A DNA stretch of 64,000 bases. It comes from Triglochin maritima (Eukaryota > Streptophyta > Magnoliopsida > Alismatales > Juncaginaceae). Positions within the stretch are counted from its first letter, which is position 1; each line of letters opens with the position of its first letter. Positions 33,539 through 43,806 of the stretch are shown piece by piece. Under the pieces are notes generated by a model. That model saw only the letters and a list, made by a program, of their open reading frames with translations, was not told the origin of the DNA and did no database searches. The position numbers and the translations under genes are program-made. The stretch spans positions 36,206,053 to 36,270,052 of the forward strand of contig OY821775.1 of assembly GCA_963682175.1 (NCBI GenBank), given 5' to 3'.

Positions 33539-34886
33539 GTCCCAAACCCAAATCTGAGTGCACCGGTTTGAATCAACTTTTTGAATTCAAATTCGAAATT
33601 TAAATTCCAAATTCAAATTCAAGAATCAATTGAATTTTTATTTTTTATTATTTTATAAAAAAATTATTTTTTTTCAAAAATGGAAACAAACAATAGAAGG
33701 GAGAAAGATGAGAAAGCAATCCTAATCTAGAGAATTGAGAAGAGAAGAGAAAGAAGACTCAGATGAGAAGGGAAACTTAACTCTAAAAGATAGATAAGAG
33801 GGTTGGTCAGAAGTTTCCTAAACAAATACGGTTCAAACAATCCTAAACCTAATGTCGCTTAAATCAAGACGACTCCTAACTGGTTGAGTCGAATTGGTTC
33901 GCTTGATTCACCTCCCTCACTAATCAAACCAAATTGGCCAGACAGTGTATAGCTAGTGGGGGTGCTTCCGACAGAGTCGGTGCCAATTATACAACCACTT
34001 CGCTTGGAAGACTTACGTCAACACAAAAACAATTTCTAGACACCAAATTAAATTTGATCAGCTTCAAGTCATAGCAAGTCAAACCAATCTTCTCCTTAAT
34101 TGAGTCTGGGTCCTTAGGGGCCAATGTCTAATTGATTTTAATTTTAAGGCTTGGGTGACACTTTAGGATTGTGATTTGTGGGCCACAGAAGGGTGATTAA
34201 ATCCCCACCGTATCTTTTCCTACGGAGTTGCCCTTAAAATAGTTTAACTTAAATCTAGCAAAGATAGTCAAACATTAGTCTTTAGTTGGGGGACAATTGC
34301 AAGGTTGTATGCAAACTAAATTATATGCTTAAATGCAATCGATAAAAATCGCGCACGTAGCTTACGTCTAGCACTCTTCAACAAAAATTAATTTGCAAGA
34401 ATTTAGCAAGAACAATGCAAACAAAACACTATATGATGCATGCACTAAATATTTCTAATTTTGCCAATTTTTAGGTTAGAGTTGAATTATTGCCAATTAT
34501 GGAATTTGAGCTTAACACGTGCAGTTCTACAAAAAGGAATTTTCTGAAGATAGAAATTACGAGGAAAAAGGCAACAAAGTTTACCTACGCACGCTCAGTC
34601 GGGTTCACCGCCCGCTCTCGAAAATTTCTAGTTGTTCTACACGTCCACCCAGAGATGAAGACGACCCCAGAAGAAAATTGAAGCCCAGATACTTCAGACG
34701 TGTGGCGGATCCGCTGCAGATTGTTCTTTAGATGCGGCGATTTCGCCACCCTTCTTGCTCCAACTGTGCCCGGATTTCGCCGCGCACTCCGTTGTCTCCT
34801 GAAACACAAACCCAAATAGTTAGATTGCGCACACGATAAACGGAATAGAATCGAAATCACCAAAAATAAACAAAATCTTCGTCGCC
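33539..34886 (-). other. Leader of the gag-protease element
   Basis: About 1.35 kb, non-coding. An AT-rich run lies at 33590-33680. The conserved leader block of this lineage, here more diverged (GGCCAATGTCTAATTGATTTT and GGGTGATTAAATCCCCACC on the plus strand), lies at about 34112-34250. Confidence 0.65.
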
Positions 34887-34904
34887 TCCCCGGCAACGGT
34901 GCCA
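34887..34904 (-). other. Primer-binding site, tRNA-Asp type
   Basis: Minus strand TGGCACCGTTGCCGGGGA, 17 of 18 matches to the tRNA-Asp complement, six bases from the LTR end. Confidence 0.9.
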
Positions 34905-34910
34905 AAAACT

Positions 34911-36112
34911 TGATGAGCATTTTATTTATACCGCAAGTGCACGACGTCAATGAAAACGTGGCAAGTACGGGTCGAACACAAGGAGGGAGAGATATTGTTA
35001 TTTTTGTGATTTTCGATTTAGGAAAGAAAGAGAGAGAAATAAGTATGGTTTGAGATTTTTGGTTTTTAATTATCTAAAGCAAGAACAACAAAAACTAAAA
35101 AGAAAATAAAGCAAATATGGATGAGAGTCCAGCAGGTGGAGGTTTAGATGCCGGGTTTTGTTTAGAGAAATCTAAAACTTATAATAAATCATATTAGTTA
35201 TAAAGCATTACATGATAAATGATTCAACATAAACTCATGTAATAAAAATATACTAACACAAAATTAAAATAATAACATCATTCTTCTTCTCATCACCCTA
35301 AATCCATCTCCCCCACCCTTTGGAGAGAGTTAGAAACTCATGGATGGAGGGAAGGAGAAGGTGTCCTAGAGAAACTACAAAAGAAAACTAAAACATAAAA
35401 TAAACCAACAAAATTTTATTACTAAAGCATGGAATAAAACAACAAACTCCTTGACAACATCGTTTCGGGGCTATTCATAGCCGATACAAGGGACCCAAGT
35501 ATAAAATAGGAAAGTACACGCGTCATGACACGACTGGACAAAATCCGGGGCCACAGATCGAAAGGGGTGCGGCGTTTTCGCCGCAAGTTGCATGTAATAT
35601 GCGGCGGAAACGCCCCAAAATTTAGCTCTGCTTGGATCCGGATTTTTCCTGTGTGTTTATGGTATGATTTAAATATCCTTTGCGCGTCTGGATTGATTTC
35701 TTTCCTTTCTTTTGAGCTCCGAATTTATTTCTTCATATATTTGAAGATCCAAATTGATTTTTCTTTAGAACTTCTCCAAAATAATATTTTGGTACTTGTA
35801 ATTTGCAGTCGGGTCCTTGGCCTTTTGCAATTAAGTCCCTGGCTACTTTTGTGCTTAAGTCCTTGGCCTTCTTGTAATTAGGTCTTTGTATGCTTTTATG
35901 GTTGGATCGAATTCAATTTGAAGCCCGATAATCTTGACTTGGTCTTTATGATAGAAATAAGTCTGTCGCACGCGTTTATGCTCGGGATATGGGTAATTTG
36001 CATTCAAGTCCCTGTACTATGTAAATAAGACTAAACACATACCTTAGTAACATTTATTGATATAAGATTAATCTAAATGAAAGACATATGATGCAATGTA
36101 TGCAATGCATCA
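34911..36112 (-). repeat. 5' LTR of the gag-protease element
   Basis: Plus-strand ends are TGATGAGCATTTT and AATGCATCA; TAAGA follows at 36113-36117. U3 contains the GC-rich inverted repeat GCGGCGTTTTCGCCGC (35569-35584) and a related GCGGCGGAAACGCCC at 35601-35615, 32 bp apart. Confidence 0.9.
35569..35615. promoter_or_regulatory. Paired GC-rich inverted motifs in U3
   Basis: GCGGCG-TTTT-CGCCGC forms a perfect 6-bp stem inverted repeat, and a second, imperfect one lies 32 bp further. The 3' LTR copy of the same element is mutated. Function is unknown. Confidence 0.45.
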
Positions 36113-36117
36113 TAAGA

Positions 36118-36403
36118 CACCCACTTTTTGTCCTCCTAGTGAGTCGGACATGCCTAATAAGGTTCTTGACCTTGTTCCGACCCACCAGTCTGTTCGTTGG
36201 AGAGTTTGGATTGACGATCATAACTTCAGGACAATATGTTCCAAACTCTTGAGAGGTTCAAGCTCTTTGAGTTTGATCATTCGAATGAGACGACTTTGCG
36301 TCCAATTCATGAACCTCTCATTTCATCTTGTACTCTTTGTGGGGGGGCAATCATGAGTATTCTGGTCCCGCGTGGTGTCATGTTTCCTTTCCAAGTGCAT
36401 TGA
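36118..36403 (+). pseudogene. Capsid-less gag-like ORF, C-terminal part
   Basis: Continues the frame broken at 26705: PTFCPP, SDMPNKVLDLVPTHQS, WRVWIDDHNF, then a deletion/frameshift near 36228. It goes on with FKLFEFDHSNETTLRPIHEP and RGVMFPFQVH, ending at the TGA at 36401-36403. Confidence 0.82.
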
Positions 36404-37975
36404 CCCACTTTGAGGTTCCCATTTGATGTCATTTGACAAATGAAGATGGGAACTTAGTTTTGTACATAGTTATATTAAAAAAGAAAAAAAGTACAATAAA
36501 AGACTCCTTCAGTGAGCATCAATTGTTGTGGGCTCCAACCCTTGAGTATTTGAGCCTCATTTCTTTCACGTATTTGTTTCCTTTCCTTAGCATCTCACAG
36601 GTTTTAAGGGAATTCGGGTTTGTGTCAATCACTATAACCATGAACTTCCTGTTGTGCTTCATATTGGTGAGATCTTCCCTTTTTCATGCATAAAGTCATG
36701 TGGTTTCTTGCTCACATTCATTGAGGACAATGCATGAAGTAGGTGTGGGGGTGTTTTACGTCTGTACATAGTCGGGTCTTTTTCCTTTGATTTTGTTTTC
36801 TTTTGTGTGCATTGTTAGGGTCATGTTAGTGTGCTGCATTTAATATCGATATATCTGCTTGCCATGATCCGTGTGTGACTTGTCTTCTTTTGCTTGCCTA
36901 GTGCTTTAAAATTTTCACATTTCTTTTAAAAATCTTCATGTGTTTGCGAAAGAAAATGTTTTGTGGGTTTTGTGTGTGTTTAGCATGTGCAAAACCGTTG
37001 AGAGACAAAGTAAAAAGAAAGCTCCCAAAATTGTCTTCAACTTGATGCATTAGGATATCTAGTACAGTGGCTTTACGACTTATCTAGTTGTTAGGATGCA
37101 CCCCAATTTTCCCTCGGGGGCGAGTAATCATAGGGTTTTAGTGCTCATATAATTAAAGAAGTTCATCCCGAACCTAGTGAGTCAATAATTCGTGCCTGTT
37201 AATTTAAGGAAGTTTGTTGTAGTCAAGGACCCTTTAAATCTTGTTGTCAGACATTAAGCGTAGGGGTTTTGGTTCATGTGTAGATAACAAATAAGTGAGT
37301 ATGTGTTCTCTCTTCATGCACGGCTCCTATCACTCAGGAAAGTAGGTCTGAGGGGACTTTGTGCCTGGTGCTTTCGAGTCATCTGACTTCGGATGCGCGA
37401 CCGAACTCCCGTTATACGTGTGGTAGGGATTGTCCTACGTGGAGTGTTGGGGAAAAGTGTACGTTATAGTGTAAGTCCTCATAGGCAATGATGCACGAAA
37501 CCTGACCCTGGGAGAATGAAGCTCCAACTAATAAAAAGAAAAGAAAAAATGGTAATGCAAATAAGAACCTTAATCGACTTTACACTTTGTACCACTTGAG
37601 GATGATGAGGTTGTCCATACTTATGTCCTTAGTTAACTTGAACGAATGGTTCATTAGGCTAGGTGTGTGGACTGAATACATCCATAGAGTCGGCCCGTAG
37701 GATTATCACGTCTAATGATCGATAAAAATGAGTCCATCGAGTCGAGTTTCTAGATTGAACAATGCATCTATGTTCGGATTTTGTGGGTGTATCCGCTGAA
37801 ACCCTCAGGAGACAACACTCCTCCTCCTTGGCGACAAGGAGGTTTAACGGCTTGTTGCACGTGCTAAGTGCAACTGTGATTCCTACGAAAGTGAGTTACG
37901 ATTTCTTATTTTTTGTATGCTTTTCTCTTTCTTTGTTTTACTCGGGACTAGCAAAAAGTTAGGTGTGGGGGTATT
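36404..37975 (+). other. 3' UTR and purine tracts
   Basis: Closely similar to 8083-9678. The internal G-rich tract (GTAGGTGTGGGGGTG) lies near 36738-36752, and the 3' polypurine tract (AGGTGTGGGGGTATT) at 37961-37975 directly precedes the LTR. No ORF is supported. Confidence 0.7.
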
Positions 37976-38256
37976 TGATTGACATCATTTCATGCTTATA
38001 TTTGTATCTTATATCCATTATCTTTCACCTAAACAATGCTACGTGACAAGTTTTATGTTTGAATTTCATAAATAAATAGGTTTGAAGAGAAGAAGCATAA
38101 AAGGACCTAAAGCATGAAAAAGGACTGAGTTTAGAGACTCGAGGACTAAGATGCAAGATTGTAGGACCTAAATGTAAGATCGAAGGATCAATGAGCAAAC
38201 AAGAATACTCCACACCATCATGGGGAGTATTTTGGCAATTCTATTCGGGTCGGAGC

Positions 38257-39116
38257 TGTTGGCTTTTTGGCCTTAATCTATGTTTTGATGATGGCAACCT
38301 ATATCTTAATTCTATCTAAATACAAAATGTTTGATGATGATTAACACATGTGTAAATGTAGGATATTGTGGGTTATGGGTCCACTAATCACTAATTAAGC
38401 TAATCACCTATTGAACCCTAATTAACTACTTGGTTGATCGATCAAAGAAATGCAGCGGAAATTAAACTAAATCAAACACAAGTAGAAAGTAATGCAAACC
38501 ACAAAGGAAGACACGTCGGATTTACAGAGGTTCGGCCGCGCCTACGTCCTCTCTTGCAAGCCCCTCTCGAATCTCCGTTCGAGCCCCTCTTGCATCTTCA
38601 CTATGCCTCCCCATTCCGGGCCGGGAGCAACGCCTTTACAATTCTTCAAACTCGCGAACAACCCTCGCCGAGCTTGGCACCACCTCTCACAAACCGAGAG
38701 AATCACTTCGGGCTTTCACCGAAGTCCTTGCTTCTTTGTCTTGGGCTTTCACCAAGGCCCTTGCTCTCTTTACAACAAATGTAACTTGAGTGGAACTCAC
38801 TCTCTAATTGAGCACAACAATTGCTAGATTGATTTATGATGAATGATGTGGAAATTAGGCTTTGGATGGCTAATTTGGAGCTTTGAGGTTGTGGAAAATC
38901 TCACTATAAGTTTGACACTTTGGAGTTGTGAAATCTTGTGGAAAACTAAATGCGAACCTCTATAAAAACCGACGCGTCTTTGTGTGGTTTGCATTGTCTT
39001 TCTTTCTCTACTTGTTTGTTTATTCCGCTGCGCATTTGATTGCTTAATCAAGTAGAGAATTGTGGATTAGCTTAAAAGTGATTAGTGGACCCATAACCCA
39101 CACGATCCATCCTACA
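38257..39116 (+). mobile_element. Rearranged copia LTR derivative with inverted arms, TSD GGAGC
   Basis: GGAGC flanks it (38252-38256 and 39117-39121). It starts TGTTGGCTTTTTGGCC and ends CATCCTACA, like the LTR at 62130-63626. After about 100 bp, the segment 38357 to about 38830 is an inverted copy of an LTR 3' portion. It starts TGTAGGATATTGTGGG and contains the reversed GGGCTTTCACC and GAGGTTCGG strings. The last about 165 bp (38953-39116) are the same LTR end in forward orientation. Inverted arms of about 160-190 bp result. It encodes nothing I can recognise. Confidence 0.75.
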
Positions 39117-39207
39117 GGAGCTCCAGCAAGAAAAGTAGATGCATCAAAGACAAACAAAGTCATCCAGCAAAGTCCAGAAGAAAATCCAGCGTGATCCGAA
39201 GCATATA

Positions 39208-39246
39208 GACCGCCAATTGGCGGTCCAAGACTGCTGATTGACGGTC
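39208..39246. promoter_or_regulatory. Paired U3 palindromes, 21-bp period
   Basis: GACCGCCAATTGGCGGTC and GACTGCTGATTGACGGTC with a three-base gap. Confidence 0.6.
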
Positions 39247-40408
39247 TGTTTTGATCCCGATCCACTAAGATTTCGTAGGATCACGTATTAGTGTGTATTT
39301 AGTCTATTTATGGTATTTGTTTAGTCCCATACCAGGGGATTATCCCGGATTATCTTTTTCTATGGCTATAAATAGAACTCTTCACCTTTTATTGTATTCA
39401 CTCATTGCTTGGTGACATTCTCTCTACTTGGAGTAAGCCTTGAAGAAAAACTCAATGTGAAGAAGAGTGCTACGTGCAATGTGAGTCATGTTAATAAAAT
39501 ATATTTTCTTAGTTTCATTTAATATTGTCTTGTCTTTTAATTCTTGCATGCTTCTTTAGTTTGATTTCTTTTAATTTAGCTTGTTTACTATTTCTTGTTT
39601 TCTTAGTTTAATTTGCTTTTCATTCAAATGTTTCATTTTGTTTATGTAGTTTGTAGTGTAATGATTAGTGAGTAGTTGCATCTCCATTTGGGGGGCGGAG
39701 AAATATATGATATGATTGTGTGATGTATTAGGTGTGTGTTATCTTAATCCCTTAAGCCTTATATGATTTCCATAACCATCTAATGGGATCTCACTCTTGT
39801 CTTTGATATGCTAATTCTCTTGAATGAAGCTTAGCTTATGCTTAGACTAGTGGACCTATTTTATGGGGAATGATGAGGTGAGGATATGGATGGAATTGAT
39901 AAAGGAAACATGACTTGTAGTTGCATGTGCTCTTGTTGCCTTTACCTCGGTTAATGCCTTGTATGTTTTAATGATAATGTGCTATATTTTTTCATGTGGA
40001 GGCATAGTGGGGGTTGGTCTTTATACATGAGTTCATTTAGCTTCATTCCAAGTATTGTCTTGTATTTTTAAATGATATTGGGTTATCTTATTTCATGTGG
40101 AGGCAAAGTTAGATTTAGTTTTATGATTTTCATGCACTACATGTTGTGATGAGCATAATTGAACACACATACACATATCGTTGTATTCACACTCTTTTCT
40201 CTACCCCTATGGGGTTTAGTTTTATTGCTTATTGTCCATTTCCTTTTGCATCTTAGTGTAGTTTGATCGCAACTCCTTTGTCTCTTTTCTTTCCCACTCG
40301 CCTTTGAACAAACTAAAGTCGACACACCTCCTTGTGGATCGACCCGTATTTGCCACCGATTCAACGCGGCCGTGCACTTGGGGTTTATTAAAATGTTCAA
40401 TCACATAT

Positions 40409-41984
40409 GGTCTGAAATCAATATATAATTTATAGAAGAACATCCGGATATAATAACTAAGCAATGCTAGCACTTATGATATAAAATCGGAAAACCCATT
40501 ATGGAATATGGTCTGAACATAGGCCTCAACTAACGCATGATTATGTGACTTATGGTCAGAAAACAATTCATGGAATTTTATCTGAATGAAACCAAGAAGT
40601 AATGCAAGTTTACGTGACCTAATAATTAGCAAACAAGACATGAGATATTGTCAGAATAATTACGAATTAATGCATGGATATGCAATCTACATCAGCCACT
40701 ATGTCATGGAAGCTTATCTGACTATAGTCACTAAATAATGCATGAATGTATGTCTTATAACCAACAATATATCATGGGAGAATCATCCGATCATGGACAC
40801 AAAATTATGCAAGACATATGATCAAGAATCAAAACGAAACATGCAATACTCTTTGGACAAAATAGCTGGACCGCGTATGCATATAAGATCTGAAGTCTGA
40901 GGTGATTCACGAGACTAACAACATAACAAGTCATAAAATCATATTAGGAAGAGAACTCTCAAAACAGTAATACATCCAAGAGGATCACTAAGCTGCAGCA
41001 ATTAAACATGATAACAGACCACCAAAAGATCTCAAGATCAGTCTACACGAGTAGGGTTGCACCTCACGCAAGATGCATGCAACAACCCTATGCAACTTAC
41101 TCCCCACAGTCCAGCATCCTCCCTACTAATTTCTCCATCAAACCACCAAGGAAAAATGGAGTAGGGGACGTTCTAGGGGGAAAAGCTGCACGGGCAGCCA
41201 CTGAAGATCCGAGTTGAACCACAGCCCACCCAATTGGTAGAACTCTAGTTGTGCAAACCCTAACCCTCATGACCGACCAGCCACTTGTCTTGTGCAGAAC
41301 TCCGCCCAACACCCACCACCACATCCTATTCTAATGGCTAGAGGCATACCTGAAAAGCAAGAGGACGCCTGAGCTTAACGGAGATCAACCAAGGTCCTTC
41401 TTCTAGCTGCCCACGAGTTGCACTAGTTGCTTCTACCAAAAGCCACCGGAGAACAGCCAGAAGCAGGCCTGAGATTGAGGTGGTGGATGTGGACAGAAGG
41501 TGGAGTGTGTGAGGAAGAGATGGAGGAAGGGGAGGGGACGGCTGGGCTGGTTTGTGCTTTTGTTCCAAGGAAACAAACACAAAAGGAAGACTTTGATTGC
41601 AAATAAAAGCCAAATAATAACAAACCAAAAAGCAACCCACTCAAAGTATATGCAATCTCAAGAATCTACTCAAGATGACATGGCAGCCATGTCATCCAAC
41701 TCCAACACATCAGCCTTACATGCCTAAACCAACTCCAAGCCAACTCCTACACTCAATTTGCACCCGATCGACCCAATTAAGTCAACCGATTACAAAACCG
41801 CCCGACGGGTCGCACCCGCCTACGAGTAAATTTAACTCGCCCAAAAAGCAAACTTTTCCCCAGAAGGAAACTTTCCCGAAACACAACCAAAATCACACGA
41901 AGCATACAACAACATAAAGATGATCCATAATCAAGCATAAGGATAAATAAGACATAATAGTGTCATAGGCGAGCGGGTCTTCCA
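40409..41984 (-). repeat. Solo LTR, distal part
   Basis: Continuation of the chromovirus-type LTR after the CATAT duplication. The first part (40409-40960) is AT-rich with repeated TGGTCTGA/ATGCATGA-like words. 41040-41640 is GC-richer, and on the minus strand it contains a pyrimidine-rich run followed by TTTTCAGGTATGCC, an arrangement common around the R region of such LTRs. Ends …GGTCTTCCA at 41984. Confidence 0.65.
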
Positions 41985-43027
41985 GATGGCTTCATGCGGA
42001 GACAATTCTTATTCAAATTCTTATACATCATTTCGACCCCAGTATCCTCCTCCTGAATACCCAGAATTCTACCAACACCTTACTCAGAATCATTGGACTC
42101 ATTCTCAGCCCATCAACACCCAACCCTAAAATTTCCCAAGCTCTGACTTGAGCCTCACAATTGACCACGTACTTAAAACAAATTTTCCTTACATTCATGG
42201 AAACCACTCCACAGTCCATACAAAATATGGCAAAGCAAGTGAGTCAAATGACGCAGCAATTACGTGAACGTGAGGAGGGTAACTTTTCTTGTCAACATGA
42301 GTATTTATGTTCTGATATCAAACCACCAACACATACACAAATTCAAAGCACAATCTTTCAAAGTCAAACTCCTAGTCAGTCTGAGGGACTTGGGGTTTCA
42401 ATTCAGGATCACATGGTGAGGGATTCGATCCAAATTGAGAATAAAAAGGACCAACTTCATTATGAGTCGGCATAGGATTGTGCCTTATCTTTTTGTCTTG
42501 TGGCCCTTGAGCCACATGTTCATATTGTTGTGCCTCTTAAGGACTCTCATGTGGTTGAGCAAGAACTCCCTAGTACCCCTAATTTCATACGACCTGATGA
42601 GAGTTTGTCTCTCACTATTGTTCCTGATCAACTTGAAAATGATGGGACATCAAACAACTACATTTCCAAAGAGGGTATTGGGAGTTCCTTAGAGGATACC
42701 TTAGGTAAGAGACCAACTTTCTGTTTGCCTCGTGGGTCAGACATGCACAACGAGGTTCTTGACCTTGTTCCGACCCACCGACATGTTGGTTGGAGAGTTT
42801 GGATTGACGATCATAACATCAGTAGTGCAACGGGAGTTACTCTTCTTCTGTTGCACAATATTTCCCAAACTCATGAGAGGTTTGAGCTCTTTCTGTTTGA
42901 TCCTTTGAATCTGACGCTTTGTGGTCCAATTCATGAACCTCTCTTTTCATCTTGTGCTCTTTGTGAGGGGGCACACATGAGTATTTTGGCCCCGCGTGGT
43001 GTCATGTTCCCATTCCAAGTGCATTGA
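41985..43027 (+). pseudogene. Capsid-less gag-like ORF, 3' part
   Basis: Resumes the frame cut at 22180: GDNSYSNSYTSF, PPEYPEFYQH, an intervening stop after INTQP (42126), then FLTFMETTPQSIQNM and the helical segment. A stop comes after YESA (42473), and then a long open stretch 42500-43027 with PHVHIVVPLKDS, FCLPRGSDMHNEVLDLVP, WRVWIDDHNISSATG and the conserved end APRGVMFPFQVH. Despite the stops, the C-terminal extension is well preserved relative to 6595-8082. Confidence 0.83.
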
Positions 43028-43806
43028 CTCACTTTTGAGGTTTCCATTTGATGTTCTTTTACAAATGAAGATGTGAACTTATTTTTGTACATATTTATAT
43101 TTCAAAAAGAAAAAAAATACAATAAAAGACTCCATGAGTGAGCATAGATTGTTGTGGGCCCCAACCCTTGTGTATTTTGGCCTCATTTCTTTCACATATT
43201 TGTCTCCCTTTTTAAGTATCTCACAGGTTTTGAGGGAAATTCGGGTTTGTGTCCATCAACATAACCATGAACTTCCCTTTGTGCTTCACGTTGATGAGAT
43301 CTTTTCATTTTCATGCATAAATCCATGTAGTATCATGCTCACATTCATTGAGTACAATGCATAAAGTAAGTGTGACGGGGTGTTTTATGTGTGTACATAG
43401 TCGAGTCTTTTCCTTTGATTTTTCTTATTCTTTTGTGTGCGTTGTTAGGGTCATGTTAGTGTGCTGCATTTAATATCGATATATCTGCTTGCCATGATCC
43501 TTAGGTGTCTTCTTTTGCTTGCCTAGTGCTTAAATTTTGACATTTCTTTCAAAATCTTCATTTGTATGTGAAAGAAATGTTTTGTGTGTTTCGCGTGTGT
43601 TTAACATGTGTCAAACCGTTGAGAGGCAAAGAAAAAAAAGCTCCCAAAATTATCTTAAACATGATGCATTAGGATATCTAGTATACCGACTTTAGGTCTG
43701 ATCGAGTCGTAAGGATACACCCCGGTCTTCCCTCGAGGGGTGGATAATCATAGGGTTTCAGTACTAGAACAATTATAGTAGTCCACCATGAACCTAGTGA
43801 GTCAAA
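43028..43806 (+). other. 3' UTR, truncated
   Basis: Matches 8083-8870 of the complete sister, including the TTGAGTACAATGCATAAAG string and a mutated G-rich tract near 43366-43382. It stops at about 43806, where LTR sequence begins abruptly. Confidence 0.7.

Larger units (their letters stand above)
26706..36112 (-). mobile_element. Athila-like element with gag and protease remnants, TSD TAAGA
   Basis: Flanked by TAAGA (26701-26705 and 36113-36117). Reading right to left it has 5' LTR 34911-36112, primer site 34887-34904, leader, gag (33538 to about 32068), solo LTR insertion (30020-32067), protease region (30014 to about 28980), G-rich tracts and 3' LTR 26706-27906. Reverse transcriptase, RNase H and integrase are absent. 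The two LTRs are nearly the same length (1201 and 1202 bp) and clearly alike, so the insertion is fairly recent. Confidence 0.92.
23448..40403 (+). mobile_element. Non-autonomous Athila-related element with nested insertions, TSD CATAT
   Basis: CATAT at 23443-23447 precedes TGATTGACATC, and CATAT at 40404-40408 follows the 3' LTR end GTTCAATCA. The element's own parts are a U3-deleted 5' LTR (23448-24433), primer site, leader, broken capsid-less gag-like ORF (25533-26705 and 36118-36403), 3' UTR (36404-37975) and full 3' LTR (37976-40403, itself interrupted at 38257-39116). A gag-protease element occupies 26706-36112. Confidence 0.88.
37976..40403 (+). repeat. 3' LTR interrupted by a copia LTR derivative
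   Basis: Starts TGATTGACATC and ends GTTCAATCA, followed by CATAT. Removing the insertion 38257-39116 and its GGAGC copy leaves about 1.56 kb, the full family length. Palindromes lie at 39208-39225 and 39229-39246, and TATAAATAG at 39367-39375. Confidence 0.88.
22181..41984 (-). mobile_element. Chromovirus-type solo LTR with nested insertions, TSD GATGG
   Basis: TGTAACGCCCCCG at 22181 directly follows GATGG (22176-22180), and the far end (…TCTTCCA, 41984) is directly followed by GATGG (41985-41989). The frame of the host ORF lines up across the joint. Removing the element at 23448-40403 and its CATAT copy leaves about 2.84 kb of LTR-like sequence with no internal coding part. A solo LTR is the simplest reading. 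Orientation is inferred from the GTTACA end, which resembles the primer-proximal LTR end at 56490. Confidence 0.75.

Noticed and set aside
41097..41727. ORFs of 75-100 codons in the GC-richer part of the solo LTR
   Set aside because: They lie within a TSD-bounded LTR, overlap on both strands, and show no domain.
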